A DNA stretch of 64,000 nucleotides from an uncultured Pelagibacteraceae bacterium. GTDB taxonomy: Bacteria > Pseudomonadota > Alphaproteobacteria > Pelagibacterales > Pelagibacteraceae. Below the pieces are notes generated by a model. That model was not told the DNA's origin. It searched no databases and saw nothing but the letters and a program-made list of their open reading frames with translations. The stretch covers positions 124,001 to 188,000 of the forward strand of contig CACNXC010000003.1 of NCBI GenBank assembly GCA_902624315.1, read 5' to 3'. Shown here piece by piece: positions 19,309 to 28,371 of the stretch (position 1 is the first letter of the stretch; each line of letters starts with the position of its first letter). The translations under genes were made by a program, and so were the position numbers.

Positions 19309-21687
19309 TTATTGAATGCTTGCCTGAGACTTGTCGTCTTTTTTAGAAATATCAACTTCAACCCACTCTGTTTTTTTGAGTTCCTTAGTTAGAGCAATTT
19401 TTAAAACTTCATCAGCATATTCAACGGGGGTTATTTTAATTTCATCAATTATTTTTTTTGGCATATCAACTAAATCTTTCTCATTTTCTTTTGGTATTAA
19501 AACCTCTTTTATCCCTGCTCTATGCGCTGCAATAAGCTTTTCTTTTAAACCACCGATAGGCAATACCTGTCCTGTTAAAGTAACCTCACCTGTCATTGCA
19601 ACATCTCTTTTTACTGGAATATTCGTGATAGAAGACACTATAGAGGTAACCATACCAATTCCAGCAGATGGGCCATCTTTTGGTGTAGCTCCCTCTGGAA
19701 CATGAATATGAAAGTCTTTTTTCTCAAACAAAGGAGGTATTATTCCATACTCTAAACATTTAGATCTTACAAAAGATTTTGCTGCTTTCACTGACTCTTG
19801 CATTACATCTCCAAGTTTACCTGTTATTTGCATTCTGCCTTTACCAGGCATTGTTGCAGTTTCAATTTTTAAAATTTCACCACCATACTCAGTCCAAGCC
19901 AATCCAGTTACTATTCCTACTCTATTTTCAGTTTCCAATTCACCTGATTTAAACTTGGGAACACCTAAAAAATCTGGCAAATTTTCTTTGTTAATTTTAA
20001 CTTCTTTTTCCTCTCCGGCTACAATTTTCTTAACTACTTTTCTAGCAACTTTAGAAATTTCTCTTTCTAAATTTCTAACACCAGACTCTTTTGTATAACT
20101 TCTTATAATTTCCTGGATAATATCATTTTGTAAATTCATTTCTTTTTCTTTTACACCATTATCTTTAATTTGTTTTGGTAATAAATATTTGTTTGCAATA
20201 TTTATTTTTTCATCTTCTGTATAACCTGCTAATCTTATCACTTCCATTCTATCTAAAAGTGGTGGAAGTATATTTAAGGTGTTAGCTGTTGTTACAAACA
20301 TAACATCAGATAAATCATAATCTACTTCAAGGTAATGATCATTAAAAGTTGTGTTTTGCTCAGGATCTAATGCTTCAAGTAATGCTGATGATGGGTCACC
20401 TCGATAGTCATTACCAATTTTATCAATTTCATCTAAAAGAATTAATGGATTTTTTGTTCCAGCTTTTTTCATCATTTGAATTATTTTACCAGGTAGAGAA
20501 CCTATGTATGTTCTTCTGTGTCCTCTTATCTCCGCCTCATCTCTCATACCACCAACTGACATTCTCACGAATTCTCTGTTAGTAGCTTTTGCTATTGATT
20601 TTCCTAAAGATGTTTTACCAACTCCAGGAGGACCAACCAAACATAAAATAGGTCCTTTAATTTTTTCCATTCTTTTTTGAACAGCTAAAAATTCAATAAT
20701 TCTCTCTTTTACTTTCTCTAAACCAAAGTGATCTTTATCTAAAATTTCTAAAGCTTTTTTAAGATCAATGTCTACAGCACTTTTTTTATGCCATGGAAGT
20801 TCTGTCATCCAATCTAAATAATTTCTTACAACTGTTGCCTCAGCTGACATTGGGCTCATATTTTTTAATTTTTTTAATTCTTGTAAGCATTTTTTTTCGA
20901 CATCTTTGGGCATTCTCGCCTTAATTATTGCTTTATTAAGGCTAGTATTTTCATCTTTTCCATCCTCAATTTCACCTAACTCTTTTTGAATAGCTTTTAA
21001 TTGTTCATTTAAATAATATTCTCTTTGAGTTTTTTCCATTTGTGTTTTAACTCTGCCACGAATTCTTTTTTCAACACCAATTATGCTTGTTTCGTTTTCC
21101 ATTATCTTAATTATTGAATTTAATCTTTTCTTTACATCTATGGTCTCAAAAATTTGTTGTTTTTCTGAAATAGTAGCAGTTATATGAGATGCAATGTTAT
21201 CAGCGATTTGTGAAGGATCCTTTAATTGCTTAATAGAATTGATTGTCTCATTAGAAATTTTTTTATTAATCGATGTTAATTTTTCTAATCTTCTAAGAGC
21301 CGTTGCTGCAAGAGGATATAAATCCTCATCTTTATTTGAAATATCATTATATTGAGTAAATTCACAAGTTATAAATTTTTCGTTGTCTTTAAAATCTAAA
21401 ATTTTTACTCTTTTAATTCCCTCTACTAAAACCTTAACTGTTCCATCTGGTAATTTTAAAAGCTGAAGAATACTACCCTCACAACCATACATAAATATGT
21501 CTGTCTTTTTTGGATCATCTATTTCTGAATTTTTTTGAGTTACTAAAATAATCTTTTTATCTTTTTTCATTACCTCATTAAGAGCAGAGATAGACTTATC
21601 TCTTCCTACAAAAAGAGGAATCACCATACTCGGAAATACCACTATGTCTCTCAATGGCAATAGAGGTGCTGAAATTTTAACGTCCAT
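19309..21687 (-). CDS. lon: ATP-dependent protease Lon
   Basis: This cytoplasmic AAA+ serine protease degrades misfolded and regulatory proteins. The 792-residue protein holds the N-terminal substrate-binding domain opening with PLLPLRDIVVFPSMVIPLFV at residues 8-27, then the Walker A motif GPPGVGKTSLGKSIA near 356-370 and Walker B LILLDEIDKIG near 418. The C-terminal protease domain has the catalytic Ser in PKDGPSAGIGMV near 684 and the catalytic Lys in PIGGLKEKLIAAHRAG near 727. It is full length. It ends the tig-clpP-clpX-lon block, an arrangement shared with many proteobacteria. Confidence 0.97.
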   Translation of the reverse strand: MDVKISAPLLPLRDIVVFPSMVIPLFVGRDKSISALNEVMKKDKKIILVTQKNSEIDDPKKTDIFMYGCEGSILQLLKLPDGTVKVLVEGIKRVKILDFKDNEKFITCEFTQYNDISNKDEDLYPLAATALRRLEKLTSINKKISNETINSIKQLKDPSQIADNIASHITATISEKQQIFETIDVKKRLNSIIKIMENETSIIGVEKRIRGRVKTQMEKTQREYYLNEQLKAIQKELGEIEDGKDENTSLNKAIIKARMPKDVEKKCLQELKKLKNMSPMSAEATVVRNYLDWMTELPWHKKSAVDIDLKKALEILDKDHFGLEKVKERIIEFLAVQKRMEKIKGPILCLVGPPGVGKTSLGKSIAKATNREFVRMSVGGMRDEAEIRGHRRTYIGSLPGKIIQMMKKAGTKNPLILLDEIDKIGNDYRGDPSSALLEALDPEQNTTFNDHYLEVDYDLSDVMFVTTANTLNILPPLLDRMEVIRLAGYTEDEKINIANKYLLPKQIKDNGVKEKEMNLQNDIIQEIIRSYTKESGVRNLEREISKVARKVVKKIVAGEEKEVKINKENLPDFLGVPKFKSGELETENRVGIVTGLAWTEYGGEILKIETATMPGKGRMQITGKLGDVMQESVKAAKSFVRSKCLEYGIIPPLFEKKDFHIHVPEGATPKDGPSAGIGMVTSIVSSITNIPVKRDVAMTGEVTLTGQVLPIGGLKEKLIAAHRAGIKEVLIPKENEKDLVDMPKKIIDEIKITPVEYADEVLKIALTKELKKTEWVEVDISKKDDKSQASIQ

Positions 21688-21748
21688 ATGTATAAATATG
21701 GATATTATTAATTATATTGCAATACTTTTTTACTAATTATTAAGGATA

Positions 21749-23017
21749 TTACGCCGCTGAGGTCTTGGTAGACTTAGATTTATTGTCCGATTCTGAATGA
21801 ACTATTATTGGTTGAGATTGTCCTTTTACAGATGCAGCATCAACTATGACCTCTTTAATATTTTCTTGACTCGGTAAATCATACATCGTCTTAAGTAAAA
21901 TATTTTCCAAAATCGATCTTAAGCCCCTTGCTCCTGTTTTTTTTCTAATTGCTTTGAGAGCAATTTCTTTTAATGCACTTTCTTTAAAACTTAATTTTGC
22001 ACCATCGAGTTTAAATAATTCTTGATATTGTTTTGTTAGAGAATTTTTGGGTTCTTGTAATATCTTTATTAAAGATTTTTCGTCTAAATCATCCAAAGTA
22101 GCAATCATTGGCAATCTACCAATAAACTCCGGTATAAGACCATATCTTAATAAATCCTCTGGCTCTAAACCTTTCATCCACTCACCAGTCTTTTTATCTT
22201 GAGTATTTTTTACATCAGCACCAAAACCGATTGAAGTTCCCTTGTCTCTTTGTGATATGATTTTATCTAATCCTGCAAAGGCACCACCACAAATAAATAA
22301 TATATTTGTTGTATCAACTTGTAAAAATTCTTGCTGAGGATGTTTTCTTCCACCTTGTGGTGGAACACTTGCTATTGTTCCCTCCATTATTTTTAAAAGT
22401 GCTTGCTGTACACCTTCACCTGAAACGTCTCTAGTTATTGATGGGTTCTCAGATTTTCTGCTGATTTTATCAACCTCATCTATATAAACAATTCCACGTT
22501 GTGCTTTTTCAACATTATAGTCTGCAGCTTGTAATAATTTTAAAATAATATTTTCAACATCTTCACCAACATAACCTGCTTCGGTTAATGTAGTTGCATC
22601 AGCCATTGTAAATGGAACATCCAAAATTCTAGCGAGTGTTTGTGCCAATAAAGTTTTTCCACATCCAGTCGGTCCAACTAATAGAATATTTGATTTAGCG
22701 AGCTCTACATTTTTACTTGTTTTATTTTCATAATTAAGTCTTTTGTAATGATTATGGACTGCTACAGATAAAACTTTTTTAGCATGTGATTGTCCAATTA
22801 CATAATCGTCTAAAACTGAACAAATCTCTTTTGGTGAAGGTAACCCATCTTGATGTTTTACAAAAGTATCCTTGCTCTCTTCTTTGATGATATCCATACA
22901 AAGTTCAACACACTCATCGCAGATAAAAACAGTTGGGCCTGCAATAAGTTTTCTAACTTCGTGTTGACTCTTTCCGCAGAAAGAACAATATAAAATATTT
23001 TTATTATTTGTATTCAT
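21749..23017 (-). CDS. clpX: ATP-dependent Clp protease ATP-binding subunit ClpX
   Basis: This hexameric AAA+ unfoldase feeds substrates to ClpP. The 422-residue protein starts with the C4 zinc-binding domain [15 protein letters not shown] and CDECVELC (residues about 11-41). Walker A is [15 protein letters not shown] near 115-129, Walker B is [11 protein letters not shown] near 175, and the pore loop YVGEDVE is near 149. The ClpP-contacting loop IGFGADV is near 282. It lies between clpP and lon on the same strand, with about 90 bases to clpP that contain a possible -10 box (TATAAT at 23054-23049). Confidence 0.97.
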   Translation of the reverse strand: MNTNNKNILYCSFCGKSQHEVRKLIAGPTVFICDECVELCMDIIKEESKDTFVKHQDGLPSPKEICSVLDDYVIGQSHAKKVLSVAVHNHYKRLNYENKTSKNVELAKSNILLVGPTGCGKTLLAQTLARILDVPFTMADATTLTEAGYVGEDVENIILKLLQAADYNVEKAQRGIVYIDEVDKISRKSENPSITRDVSGEGVQQALLKIMEGTIASVPPQGGRKHPQQEFLQVDTTNILFICGGAFAGLDKIISQRDKGTSIGFGADVKNTQDKKTGEWMKGLEPEDLLRYGLIPEFIGRLPMIATLDDLDEKSLIKILQEPKNSLTKQYQELFKLDGAKLSFKESALKEIALKAIRKKTGARGLRSILENILLKTMYDLPSQENIKEVIVDAASVKGQSQPIIVHSESDNKSKSTKTSAA

Positions 23018-23106
23018 AGTTTTTATAACGAATCAATCCCATTACTCTATTATAAGAGACTTATGTTAATCAAGTTTCTAATAATTTGATGTCAATATCT
23101 TGTGTA

Positions 23107-23718
23107 TTAAGATCTTTTTTCTACCACTTCATCTATCAAGCCAAATGATTTGGCGGCATCAGCGGTCATAAAGTTATCTCTTTCTAGAGCAGATTTGATT
23201 TCGTCTACTGATTTACCTGTGTGTTTTGAATAAATTTCATTCAATCTTTTTTTTAAAGATAAAACTTCATTAGCATGAATCTCAATATCAGTTGCTTGTC
23301 CTTGAAAACCTGCGGATGGTTGATGAACCATTATTCTAGAATTTGGTAATGAAAATCTTTTACCTTTTTTTCCAGCTGAAAGTAAAAATGATCCCATCGA
23401 TGCCGCTTGACCAATACATAATGTTGAAATATCAGGCTTAACATATTGCATAGTATCATAAATACCAAGACCAGCAGTTACTAACCCTCCTGGACTATTT
23501 ATATATAAATAAATTTCTTTTTTTGGATCCTCTGCCTCTAAAAATAAAAGTTGAGCAGTAACTAGAGAAGCGACATTATCGTTAATTTGACCTGTTAGAA
23601 AAATTATTCTCTCCTTTAATAGTCTAGAGTAAATATCATATGCTCTTTCTCCCTTACTTGATTGTTCAACAACCATAGGTACTAAAGTGCTCATATGTTC
23701 TGATATTTTATTTGTCAT
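23107..23718 (-). CDS. clpP: ATP-dependent Clp protease proteolytic subunit
   Basis: This serine peptidase forms the ClpP tetradecamer with ClpX. The 203-residue protein has the triad residues Ser in [11 protein letters not shown] near 103, His in [10 protein letters not shown] near 128 and Asp in GLIDEVVE near 195. The N-terminal [22 protein letters not shown] matches canonical ClpP1 and includes the processed propeptide region. It follows tig by about 30 bases and is the only clpP in the window. Confidence 0.97.
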   Translation of the reverse strand: MTNKISEHMSTLVPMVVEQSSKGERAYDIYSRLLKERIIFLTGQINDNVASLVTAQLLFLEAEDPKKEIYLYINSPGGLVTAGLGIYDTMQYVKPDISTLCIGQAASMGSFLLSAGKKGKRFSLPNSRIMVHQPSAGFQGQATDIEIHANEVLSLKKRLNEIYSKHTGKSVDEIKSALERDNFMTADAAKSFGLIDEVVEKRS

Positions 23719-23750
23719 AAGTTGATTCGATTTACTTATACAACTTGAGA

Positions 23751-25184
23751 TTACTTTTTGCTAACTTTTTTTGTTTTTTTGGCAGGTGACTTTGTTTTTG
23801 TGGTTTTTGTTTTAGTTTTGTTCGTTGAAGTTTGTTTAGCCTCAACCTTCTTTTCAGTTTTTTCTTTGCCTTCATTAGAATGACTATATTCTTGCATTTG
23901 AGATTGTTTTAAAATTTTTTCTGCTTCTTCTTTTGAAACTTCTTTCTTGTTTGGTTTTGCTTTTTCTTTAATTAATTTTAAAATTTTTTCTTCGTAGACT
24001 GTGCCTCTCAAGCTAGATAATGCTGAGGGATTTTTTTGATAAAAATCCATGACCATTTTCTCTTGACCTGGCATCATTCTAATTTGTTTTTGAACTTCAG
24101 CTTGCAGTTCCTGTTCTGTTACTTTGATTTGATTTTGCTCACCAAATTCATTTAAAACTAATCCAACTTTAATTCTCTTTTTTGCTATTTCTTCAAAATT
24201 TTTCCTACTTTTTTTTGCATCTTCTTCAGACATTCCTTGAGAAAGAATCTTTACTTCTTCATCAATCAGATTTTCAGGAATTTCGGTAATCTTAAATTTT
24301 TCTATCTCTTTTAAGATTTGATTTTTAGAGAAACGTTCAAGAGAATTTTTATACTCATCATTTATTTGTTTTGAAATTAAAGATTTTAGGTCTTTCAAAT
24401 CTTTAGCACCAAAATTTTTTGCAAACTCATCATCAATTTTTACAGGTTCAGGATTTTTTAATATTGTTATTTTGCATTTAAATTTTGCTTTTTTATTTAC
24501 TAATTCTTTTTCAGGAAAGTTTTCAGGTAAAGTAGCTTCAACAATCTTTTCATCACCTACTTTGACACCCATTAATTGTTTGTCAAAACCTTTTAAAAAT
24601 AAATCTTTACCTAAAGTTAATTGTGTATTTTTACCTTCTCCACCTTTAAATGGCTTGTCATCAATAGTGGCGTTATAATCAAAGGCTACTAAATCACCTT
24701 CTTTTGCAATTGAATCTTTTGGAGCTTCTTTAAAGTTTGGTTGATTTTTTGCTATTTCTTTTATTCTTTTATCAGCCTCAGCTTCATCTATTTTTACTGA
24801 ATACTCATCAAACTTAATATTTTCTATTGGTTTTACTTCAACCTTTGGAAGCTCTGTAACAGAAATAATGTATTCAAGATCTTTATCTTCTCCATAAGTT
24901 TTTAAATTCAGCTTAGGTTGACCCGCAGGTTTAATATTATTTTCTTGCAATGCTTTAGTTGAAGAGTCTTTTATAACTTTATCTAAGACTTCACCAAAAA
25001 CTGCTTTTCCAAATTGTCTTTTTAAAATTTCCTTTGGTACTTTTCCAGGTCTAAAACCTTTAAGGTTTACAGTGCCTTTAATTTCTTCATACCTTTGATC
25101 CATATGAATACTCATAGTTTTTTTATCTATGAATATTTTTAAATCTTTATTTAAACCTTTTTTATTTTCTATTGTTACTTTCAT
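23751..25184 (-). CDS. tig: Trigger factor, ribosome-associated chaperone
   Basis: This ATP-independent chaperone and peptidyl-prolyl isomerase binds nascent chains at the ribosomal exit. The 477-residue protein has the ribosome-docking signature [12 protein letters not shown] near 43-54. The FKBP-type domain is at about 150-245 with [14 protein letters not shown] and [15 protein letters not shown], followed by the long helical C-terminal chaperone domain. After residue about 435 comes an unusual low-complexity tail rich in Lys, Thr and Ser ([16 protein letters not shown]), beyond the usual end of the family. It heads the tig-clpP-clpX-lon series and sits just after tRNA-Leu. Confidence 0.95.
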   Translation of the reverse strand: MKVTIENKKGLNKDLKIFIDKKTMSIHMDQRYEEIKGTVNLKGFRPGKVPKEILKRQFGKAVFGEVLDKVIKDSSTKALQENNIKPAGQPKLNLKTYGEDKDLEYIISVTELPKVEVKPIENIKFDEYSVKIDEAEADKRIKEIAKNQPNFKEAPKDSIAKEGDLVAFDYNATIDDKPFKGGEGKNTQLTLGKDLFLKGFDKQLMGVKVGDEKIVEATLPENFPEKELVNKKAKFKCKITILKNPEPVKIDDEFAKNFGAKDLKDLKSLISKQINDEYKNSLERFSKNQILKEIEKFKITEIPENLIDEEVKILSQGMSEEDAKKSRKNFEEIAKKRIKVGLVLNEFGEQNQIKVTEQELQAEVQKQIRMMPGQEKMVMDFYQKNPSALSSLRGTVYEEKILKLIKEKAKPNKKEVSKEEAEKILKQSQMQEYSHSNEGKEKTEKKVEAKQTSTNKTKTKTTKTKSPAKKTKKVSKK

Positions 25185-25194
25185 AATCTATTGA

Positions 25195-25279
25195 TGGTAG
25201 GGCGAAAAGGACTCGAACCTTCACAGATTGCTCTATCGGTTCCTAAGACCGACGCGTCTACCAATTCCGCCATCGCCCC
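25195..25279 (-). tRNA. tRNA-Leu (anticodon TAG)
   Basis: This is a class II tRNA with a long variable arm on the reverse strand. The acceptor stem GGGGCGA pairs with TCGCCCT, so the terminal 1-72 pair is a G-U wobble. The D arm is GGCGGAATTGGTAGACGC, the anticodon stem TCGGT/ACCGA holds loop CTTAGGA with anticodon TAG, and the T loop is GGTTCGAGTCC. The discriminator is A and CCA is encoded (25197-25195). tig follows only 10 bases later on the same strand, so the tRNA and tig may be cotranscribed. Confidence 0.96.
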
Positions 25280-25293
25280 ACAAATCTTGAAGT

Positions 25294-25322
25294 TTTATAT
25301 ATTATTGAAACTATTTGTCCAA
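25294..25322 (-). promoter_or_regulatory. Sigma70-type promoter of tRNA-Leu (and perhaps tig)
   Basis: On the reverse strand TTGGAC (25322-25317), a 17-base spacer and TATAAA (25299-25294) stand 15 bases before the tRNA. The -35 box is covered by a perfect dyad, ATTTGTC-CAAT-GACAAAT, at 25313-25330. The promoter match is read directly. A regulatory role for the dyad is inference. Confidence 0.7.
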
Positions 25323-25362
25323 TGACAAATATTAAAAAATTATCTATTTATTTCTTAAATTT

Positions 25363-25368
25363 TATAAT
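25363..25368 (+). promoter_or_regulatory. Possible -10 box for the nitroreductase gene
   Basis: TATAAT on the forward strand lies 32 bases before the preferred ATG of the nitroreductase, a good distance for a promoter. No convincing -35 hexamer is seen 16-18 bases upstream, so this is a weak call in a very A+T-rich gap. Confidence 0.3.
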
Positions 25369-25399
25369 ATTTATGATTAAGTAATTGAAAGGAAGCTTA

Positions 25400-25969
25400 A
25401 TGAAATCAAATAATAATTTTTTTTTAAAAAGAAGATCTGTTTTAGCAAAAAAAATACAAAATCATCCCATTAGTGAAGATGATTTAAATATAATTTTAAA
25501 TGCTGGAATTAGAGTTCCAGATCATGGTGCTTTAAATCCGTGGAAAATAAGAGTCATAAAAGGTGATAAATTGAAAATTGTAGATGAAGAGGTTATTCTA
25601 TCGGAATTTATTAAAGAAAATCCTGATGCAAGTTCAGAAAGTAAACTTTTAGAGTCGAAAAGACTTCAAAGAGCTTCAGTTGTTTTAGCAGTTTTATCAA
25701 CACCAGTTGAGCATCCTAGAATACCTAATTGGGAAATGATATTATCCTCTGGTGCTGTATGTATGAATTTATTATCATGTGCTCAGTCGTTAAGTTATGC
25801 AGCGCAATGGTTAACAGAATGGTATTCTTATAATAATAAAATGCTTGAATATTTAGGTGGTAGGTCAGGTATAGATCGAATTTCTGGTTTTATCTATATA
25901 GGTCATAAAGCAGAAGAACCATTAGAAAGAAAAAGGCCTGATCCAGAAAAGGTAATTTCATATATATAA
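25400..25969 (+). CDS. Nitroreductase-family flavoprotein (YdjA-like)
   Basis: This is a small FMN-dependent oxidoreductase of the nitroreductase superfamily, 189 residues from the preferred ATG. An in-frame TTG at 25385 would add five residues, but AAAGGAAG lies eight bases before the ATG at 25400 and decides the start. Family features are the N-terminal KRRSVLAKKI (FMN phosphate contact), PDHGALNPWKIRVI near 40-53, the central SSGAVCMNLLSCAQSL, and the C-terminal GFIYIGHKAEEPLERKRP near 164-181. The GALNPW and ERKRP patterns resemble the YdjA group. The physiological substrate is unknown. It is the first gene rightwards after the leftward block. Confidence 0.85.
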   Translation: MKSNNNFFLKRRSVLAKKIQNHPISEDDLNIILNAGIRVPDHGALNPWKIRVIKGDKLKIVDEEVILSEFIKENPDASSESKLLESKRLQRASVVLAVLSTPVEHPRIPNWEMILSSGAVCMNLLSCAQSLSYAAQWLTEWYSYNNKMLEYLGGRSGIDRISGFIYIGHKAEEPLERKRPDPEKVISYI

Positions 25970-25987
25970 TGATTACAAGAAAGTATT

Positions 25988-26161
25988 ATGGCTAAGACAA
26001 CTATTGTAATGATAATTTATATTTTAGGACTTATTTTTGGAGCTTTATTTCTTAAAATATGGAGTGCAGACACCAATGTATATAAAGGTCTTTTAGGACT
26101 AGGCTGGACAGCTATATTTTTAATAAGTTTATTTTTAGCTGACAAACATGAAAAAAGTTAA
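25988..26161 (+). CDS. Small membrane protein, 57 residues
   Basis: A short open frame starts MAKTTIVMIIYILGLIFGAL. It has two predicted membrane helices (about residues 6-22 and 36-51) joined by LKIWSADTNVYKGLLGLG, and a polar end ADKHEKS. It follows the nitroreductase by 18 bases on the same strand, and its stop overlaps the next gene by 14 bases, which supports real coding use. No family is recognised. Confidence 0.6.
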   Translation: MAKTTIVMIIYILGLIFGALFLKIWSADTNVYKGLLGLGWTAIFLISLFLADKHEKS

Positions 26162-26570
26162 ATATTTTATCATTTTTTTATTCTTTATTTTAACTATCCA
26201 AAATTTAAAATCTGAGATTATCGTCATGAGTGCTTGTGACGATAAACAGGATGAGTTTTTAAAGAATGAATACATACTTAACTTGAATGAGTTGATCATG
26301 GTCAGAAATTATGTGTACAAAGAAAAAACTTACCAAAAATATAGATTAACAGATCTAAGTGTAAAAAAATCTAACTCGTATGTGAGAAATATCTACGAGG
26401 AAAATGGAAAAATTTTAACTCACAAACATGGATACCCACAATTTTACACTCAAATACTTTTTGAAAAAGGCAAACAAGAAGTTTATATGAAAACAGTTTT
26501 AAATGATGAGGAGGGAATTTCTAAGATTTCCACATGTAAAAAAATAGAAAAATTTGATAGCGAAAGTTAA
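26148..26570 (+). CDS. Exported protein of unknown function
   Basis: This 140-residue protein has a clear signal peptide, a lysine-bearing N terminus and hydrophobic core (KKVKYFIIFLFFILTIQ) ending near LKSEII. The mature part is polar, with two cysteines (SACDDKQDEF and STCKKIEKF near the end) that could form a disulfide in the periplasm. I recognise no domain. It overlaps the preceding small membrane protein gene by 14 bases, and its stop codon shares the TTAA at 26567-26570 with the stop of the opposite gene. Confidence 0.7.
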   Translation: MKKVKYFIIFLFFILTIQNLKSEIIVMSACDDKQDEFLKNEYILNLNELIMVRNYVYKEKTYQKYRLTDLSVKKSNSYVRNIYEENGKILTHKHGYPQFYTQILFEKGKQEVYMKTVLNDEEGISKISTCKKIEKFDSES

Positions 26571-26692
26571 TTTTTTTTACTTTTTTTTGTAAAGTTTCTT
26601 TTTTTTTGATTAAATCGACTTTGAGTAATGTTGCTTCTGTGTCTAGCATAAGCTTTTTTTTGTGCTTGTTTCATTGCTCTTTTTGAGGACAT
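26567..26692 (-). CDS. Very basic small protein, 41 residues
   Basis: This open frame encodes a 41-residue protein with about 18 Lys or Arg residues and almost no acidic ones (MSSKRAMKQAQKKAYARHRS, then SRFNQKKRNFTKKSKK). It starts three bases past the phosphatase stop on the same strand and ends in an overlap with the opposite gene. The composition suggests a nucleic-acid- or ribosome-associated peptide. No known family is recognised. Its placement fills an otherwise empty 125-base gap exactly, which argues against chance. Confidence 0.5.
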   Translation of the reverse strand: MSSKRAMKQAQKKAYARHRSNITQSRFNQKKRNFTKKSKKN

Positions 26693-26695
26693 ATC

Positions 26696-27253
26696 TTAAT
26701 AATTTATCTCTAAGCTTCCTATAATATTTAAATTTCTATTAGAAACAACTATTTCACCAGATGATGGACCATAATTCAGGATCTCTGATATTAATACGTA
26801 GTGTGTTACTAAAACTAAATTTTTATCACTTTTAAATTTTTTAATATATTCTTTCAATGCTTTAACCTGCTTATCCTTATTTTTAGCAAATTTAGAGCTA
26901 TAAAAAGAATTTAAAAAACTATTGGTAGAAAAATTATTAAAAGCAATTTTTGCTGTTTCTTTACATCTGCACCACTCACTAGACAAAATCTTATCTATTT
27001 TAACTTTGTTATTTCTGAAAAATTCTCCAATATATTCTGCTTGTCTTTGTCCTTCCTTACTTAAATTTCTTTGGGTAGAACAATCGTTTAAATTGAAATT
27101 ATCTGGATCACCACTTCCAGGTGCATATGCATGTCGAATAAATATTAATTTTCCACCCTCCTTAAGTTGATTAATTAACTTTTTATTTAAATCTGCTTTA
27201 ACTGTTGAAGTTAAAGATATAAATATTATTAAAAAGAATCTTAAAAGTTTCAT
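26696..27253 (-). CDS. Exported histidine phosphatase (phosphoglycerate mutase-like fold)
   Basis: This 185-residue protein has a signal peptide (KLLRFFLIIFISLTSTVKA), so it acts in the periplasm. The catalytic motif LIFIRHAYAPG near 37-47 provides the phospho-accepting His. SSEWCRCKETAKIAF near 92-106 supplies the conserved Arg, and LVLVTHYVLISEIL near 145-158 the second His. This is the histidine-phosphatase branch 1 pattern with RHA in place of RHG. The substrate cannot be read from the sequence. Its ATG and the ATG of the opposite uracil-DNA glycosylase gene are separated by only two bases. Confidence 0.85.
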   Translation of the reverse strand: MKLLRFFLIIFISLTSTVKADLNKKLINQLKEGGKLIFIRHAYAPGSGDPDNFNLNDCSTQRNLSKEGQRQAEYIGEFFRNNKVKIDKILSSEWCRCKETAKIAFNNFSTNSFLNSFYSSKFAKNKDKQVKALKEYIKKFKSDKNLVLVTHYVLISEILNYGPSSGEIVVSNRNLNIIGSLEINY

Positions 27254-27255
27254 TT

Positions 27256-27936
27256 ATGGACATTAGATTGAATAATTTAAACAAAACAATAGTTAATTGT
27301 AAAAAATGTCCAAGACTAGTTAAATTTGTACATAAAGTAAGCACACAGAAAAGAAAACAAAACATGAATGAGGTTTACTGGGGAAAGCCTGTTCCGGGTT
27401 TTGGAAATTTAAATTCAAAATTAGCGATTATTGGACTTGCCCCTGCGGCTCATGGAGGAACAAGAACAGGAAGAGCTTTTACTGGAGATAAATCAGGTGA
27501 TTTTTTATTTAAGTGTTTACATGAGGTAGGTATTTCAAATGTTCCACATTCGAAAAGTTTAAATGATAACTTAAGATTAAGATCTACTTATATTACTAAC
27601 ATACTTAAATGCGTGCCTCCTGAGGATAAACCGCTTAGTAATGAAATCTCTAATTGTTCTAATTTTTTTGATGAGGAAATATTATCTTTAAAAAAATTAA
27701 AAGTAATTGTTACTTTAGGTAAAGTTGCATTTGATAATTGTATTAAATTATATAAACAAAAGTTTAACATTAAACAAAAATTTGTTTTTAAACATGGTAA
27801 ATCTCAACTACTGCCAAATGGTTTAATCATTTTATCAAGCTATCATCCAAGCCCAAGAAATGTTAACACTAAACTAATCTCAGATAAAATGATGGTAGAT
27901 TTATTTAAAAAAGCAAAAAAACTTGCTAAGTTTTAA
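27256..27936 (+). CDS. Uracil-DNA glycosylase, family 5 (UdgB type)
   Basis: This enzyme removes uracil and related deaminated bases from DNA in base excision repair. The 226-residue protein has the iron-sulfur cysteines in NCKKCPRL near 14-21 and C residues near 117 and 132 (ILKCVPPEDK, SNCSNFF). The family 5 active-site motif GLAPAAHGGTRTGRAFTGD is near 60-78 and lacks the usual catalytic Asp/Asn of family 1. The second motif SSYHPSPRNVNT is near 195-206. AAHGG and HPSPRN are characteristic of UdgB. Its start is back to back with the phosphatase gene, and its end overlaps the thioesterase by 11 bases. Confidence 0.9.
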   Translation: MDIRLNNLNKTIVNCKKCPRLVKFVHKVSTQKRKQNMNEVYWGKPVPGFGNLNSKLAIIGLAPAAHGGTRTGRAFTGDKSGDFLFKCLHEVGISNVPHSKSLNDNLRLRSTYITNILKCVPPEDKPLSNEISNCSNFFDEEILSLKKLKVIVTLGKVAFDNCIKLYKQKFNIKQKFVFKHGKSQLLPNGLIILSSYHPSPRNVNTKLISDKMMVDLFKKAKKLAKF

Positions 27937-28348
27937 TTGTATCACAGAAATAAGGTTTAAATTTTGAATATATATCCTCAGGAATTTTCACTGGTTTGCC
28001 ATCTTTATTCACAAAAACTAAATGAATTTGCGCTTCAACTATAATTTCTTCACCTTTTGAAATAATTTGGTTCATAAAAAAAGAGGTTTTGGTTATAGAT
28101 TTTACAAAAGATCTAATGGTTAATTCATCTTCTAAAAAAGCTGATTTTTTATATTCAATGTTACATGACTTAACAATTATTAATGAACCAAATTGATCTT
28201 GAACTTTTTTATTACTAAAACCTATTGAAAATAGAGCTTCCGTTCTTGCCCTTTCTAAGTACTTTAGATAATTTGCATAATAAACCACTCCACCAGAATC
28301 TGTATCTTCATAATAAACTTTCAATTTATGGAAAAAATTTTCATGCAT
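27926..28348 (-). CDS. ybgC: YbgC-type acyl-CoA thioesterase
   Basis: This is a hot-dog fold thioesterase of the 4-hydroxybenzoyl-CoA thioesterase family, 140 residues. The active-site segment YYEDTDSGGVVYYANYLKYL is at about 13-32, with the catalytic Asp in EDTDSGGVVYY, followed by LERARTEAL. In other proteobacteria ybgC sits with tol-pal. Here it is separate, between UDG and a DUF3047 gene. It probably hydrolyses short-chain or phospholipid-related acyl-CoA. The stop overlaps the opposite UDG gene. Confidence 0.9.
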   Translation of the reverse strand: MHENFFHKLKVYYEDTDSGGVVYYANYLKYLERARTEALFSIGFSNKKVQDQFGSLIIVKSCNIEYKKSAFLEDELTIRSFVKSITKTSFFMNQIISKGEEIIVEAQIHLVFVNKDGKPVKIPEDIYSKFKPYFCDTIKT

Positions 28349-28371
28349 AAAAAATTATATCAAATAATCAT

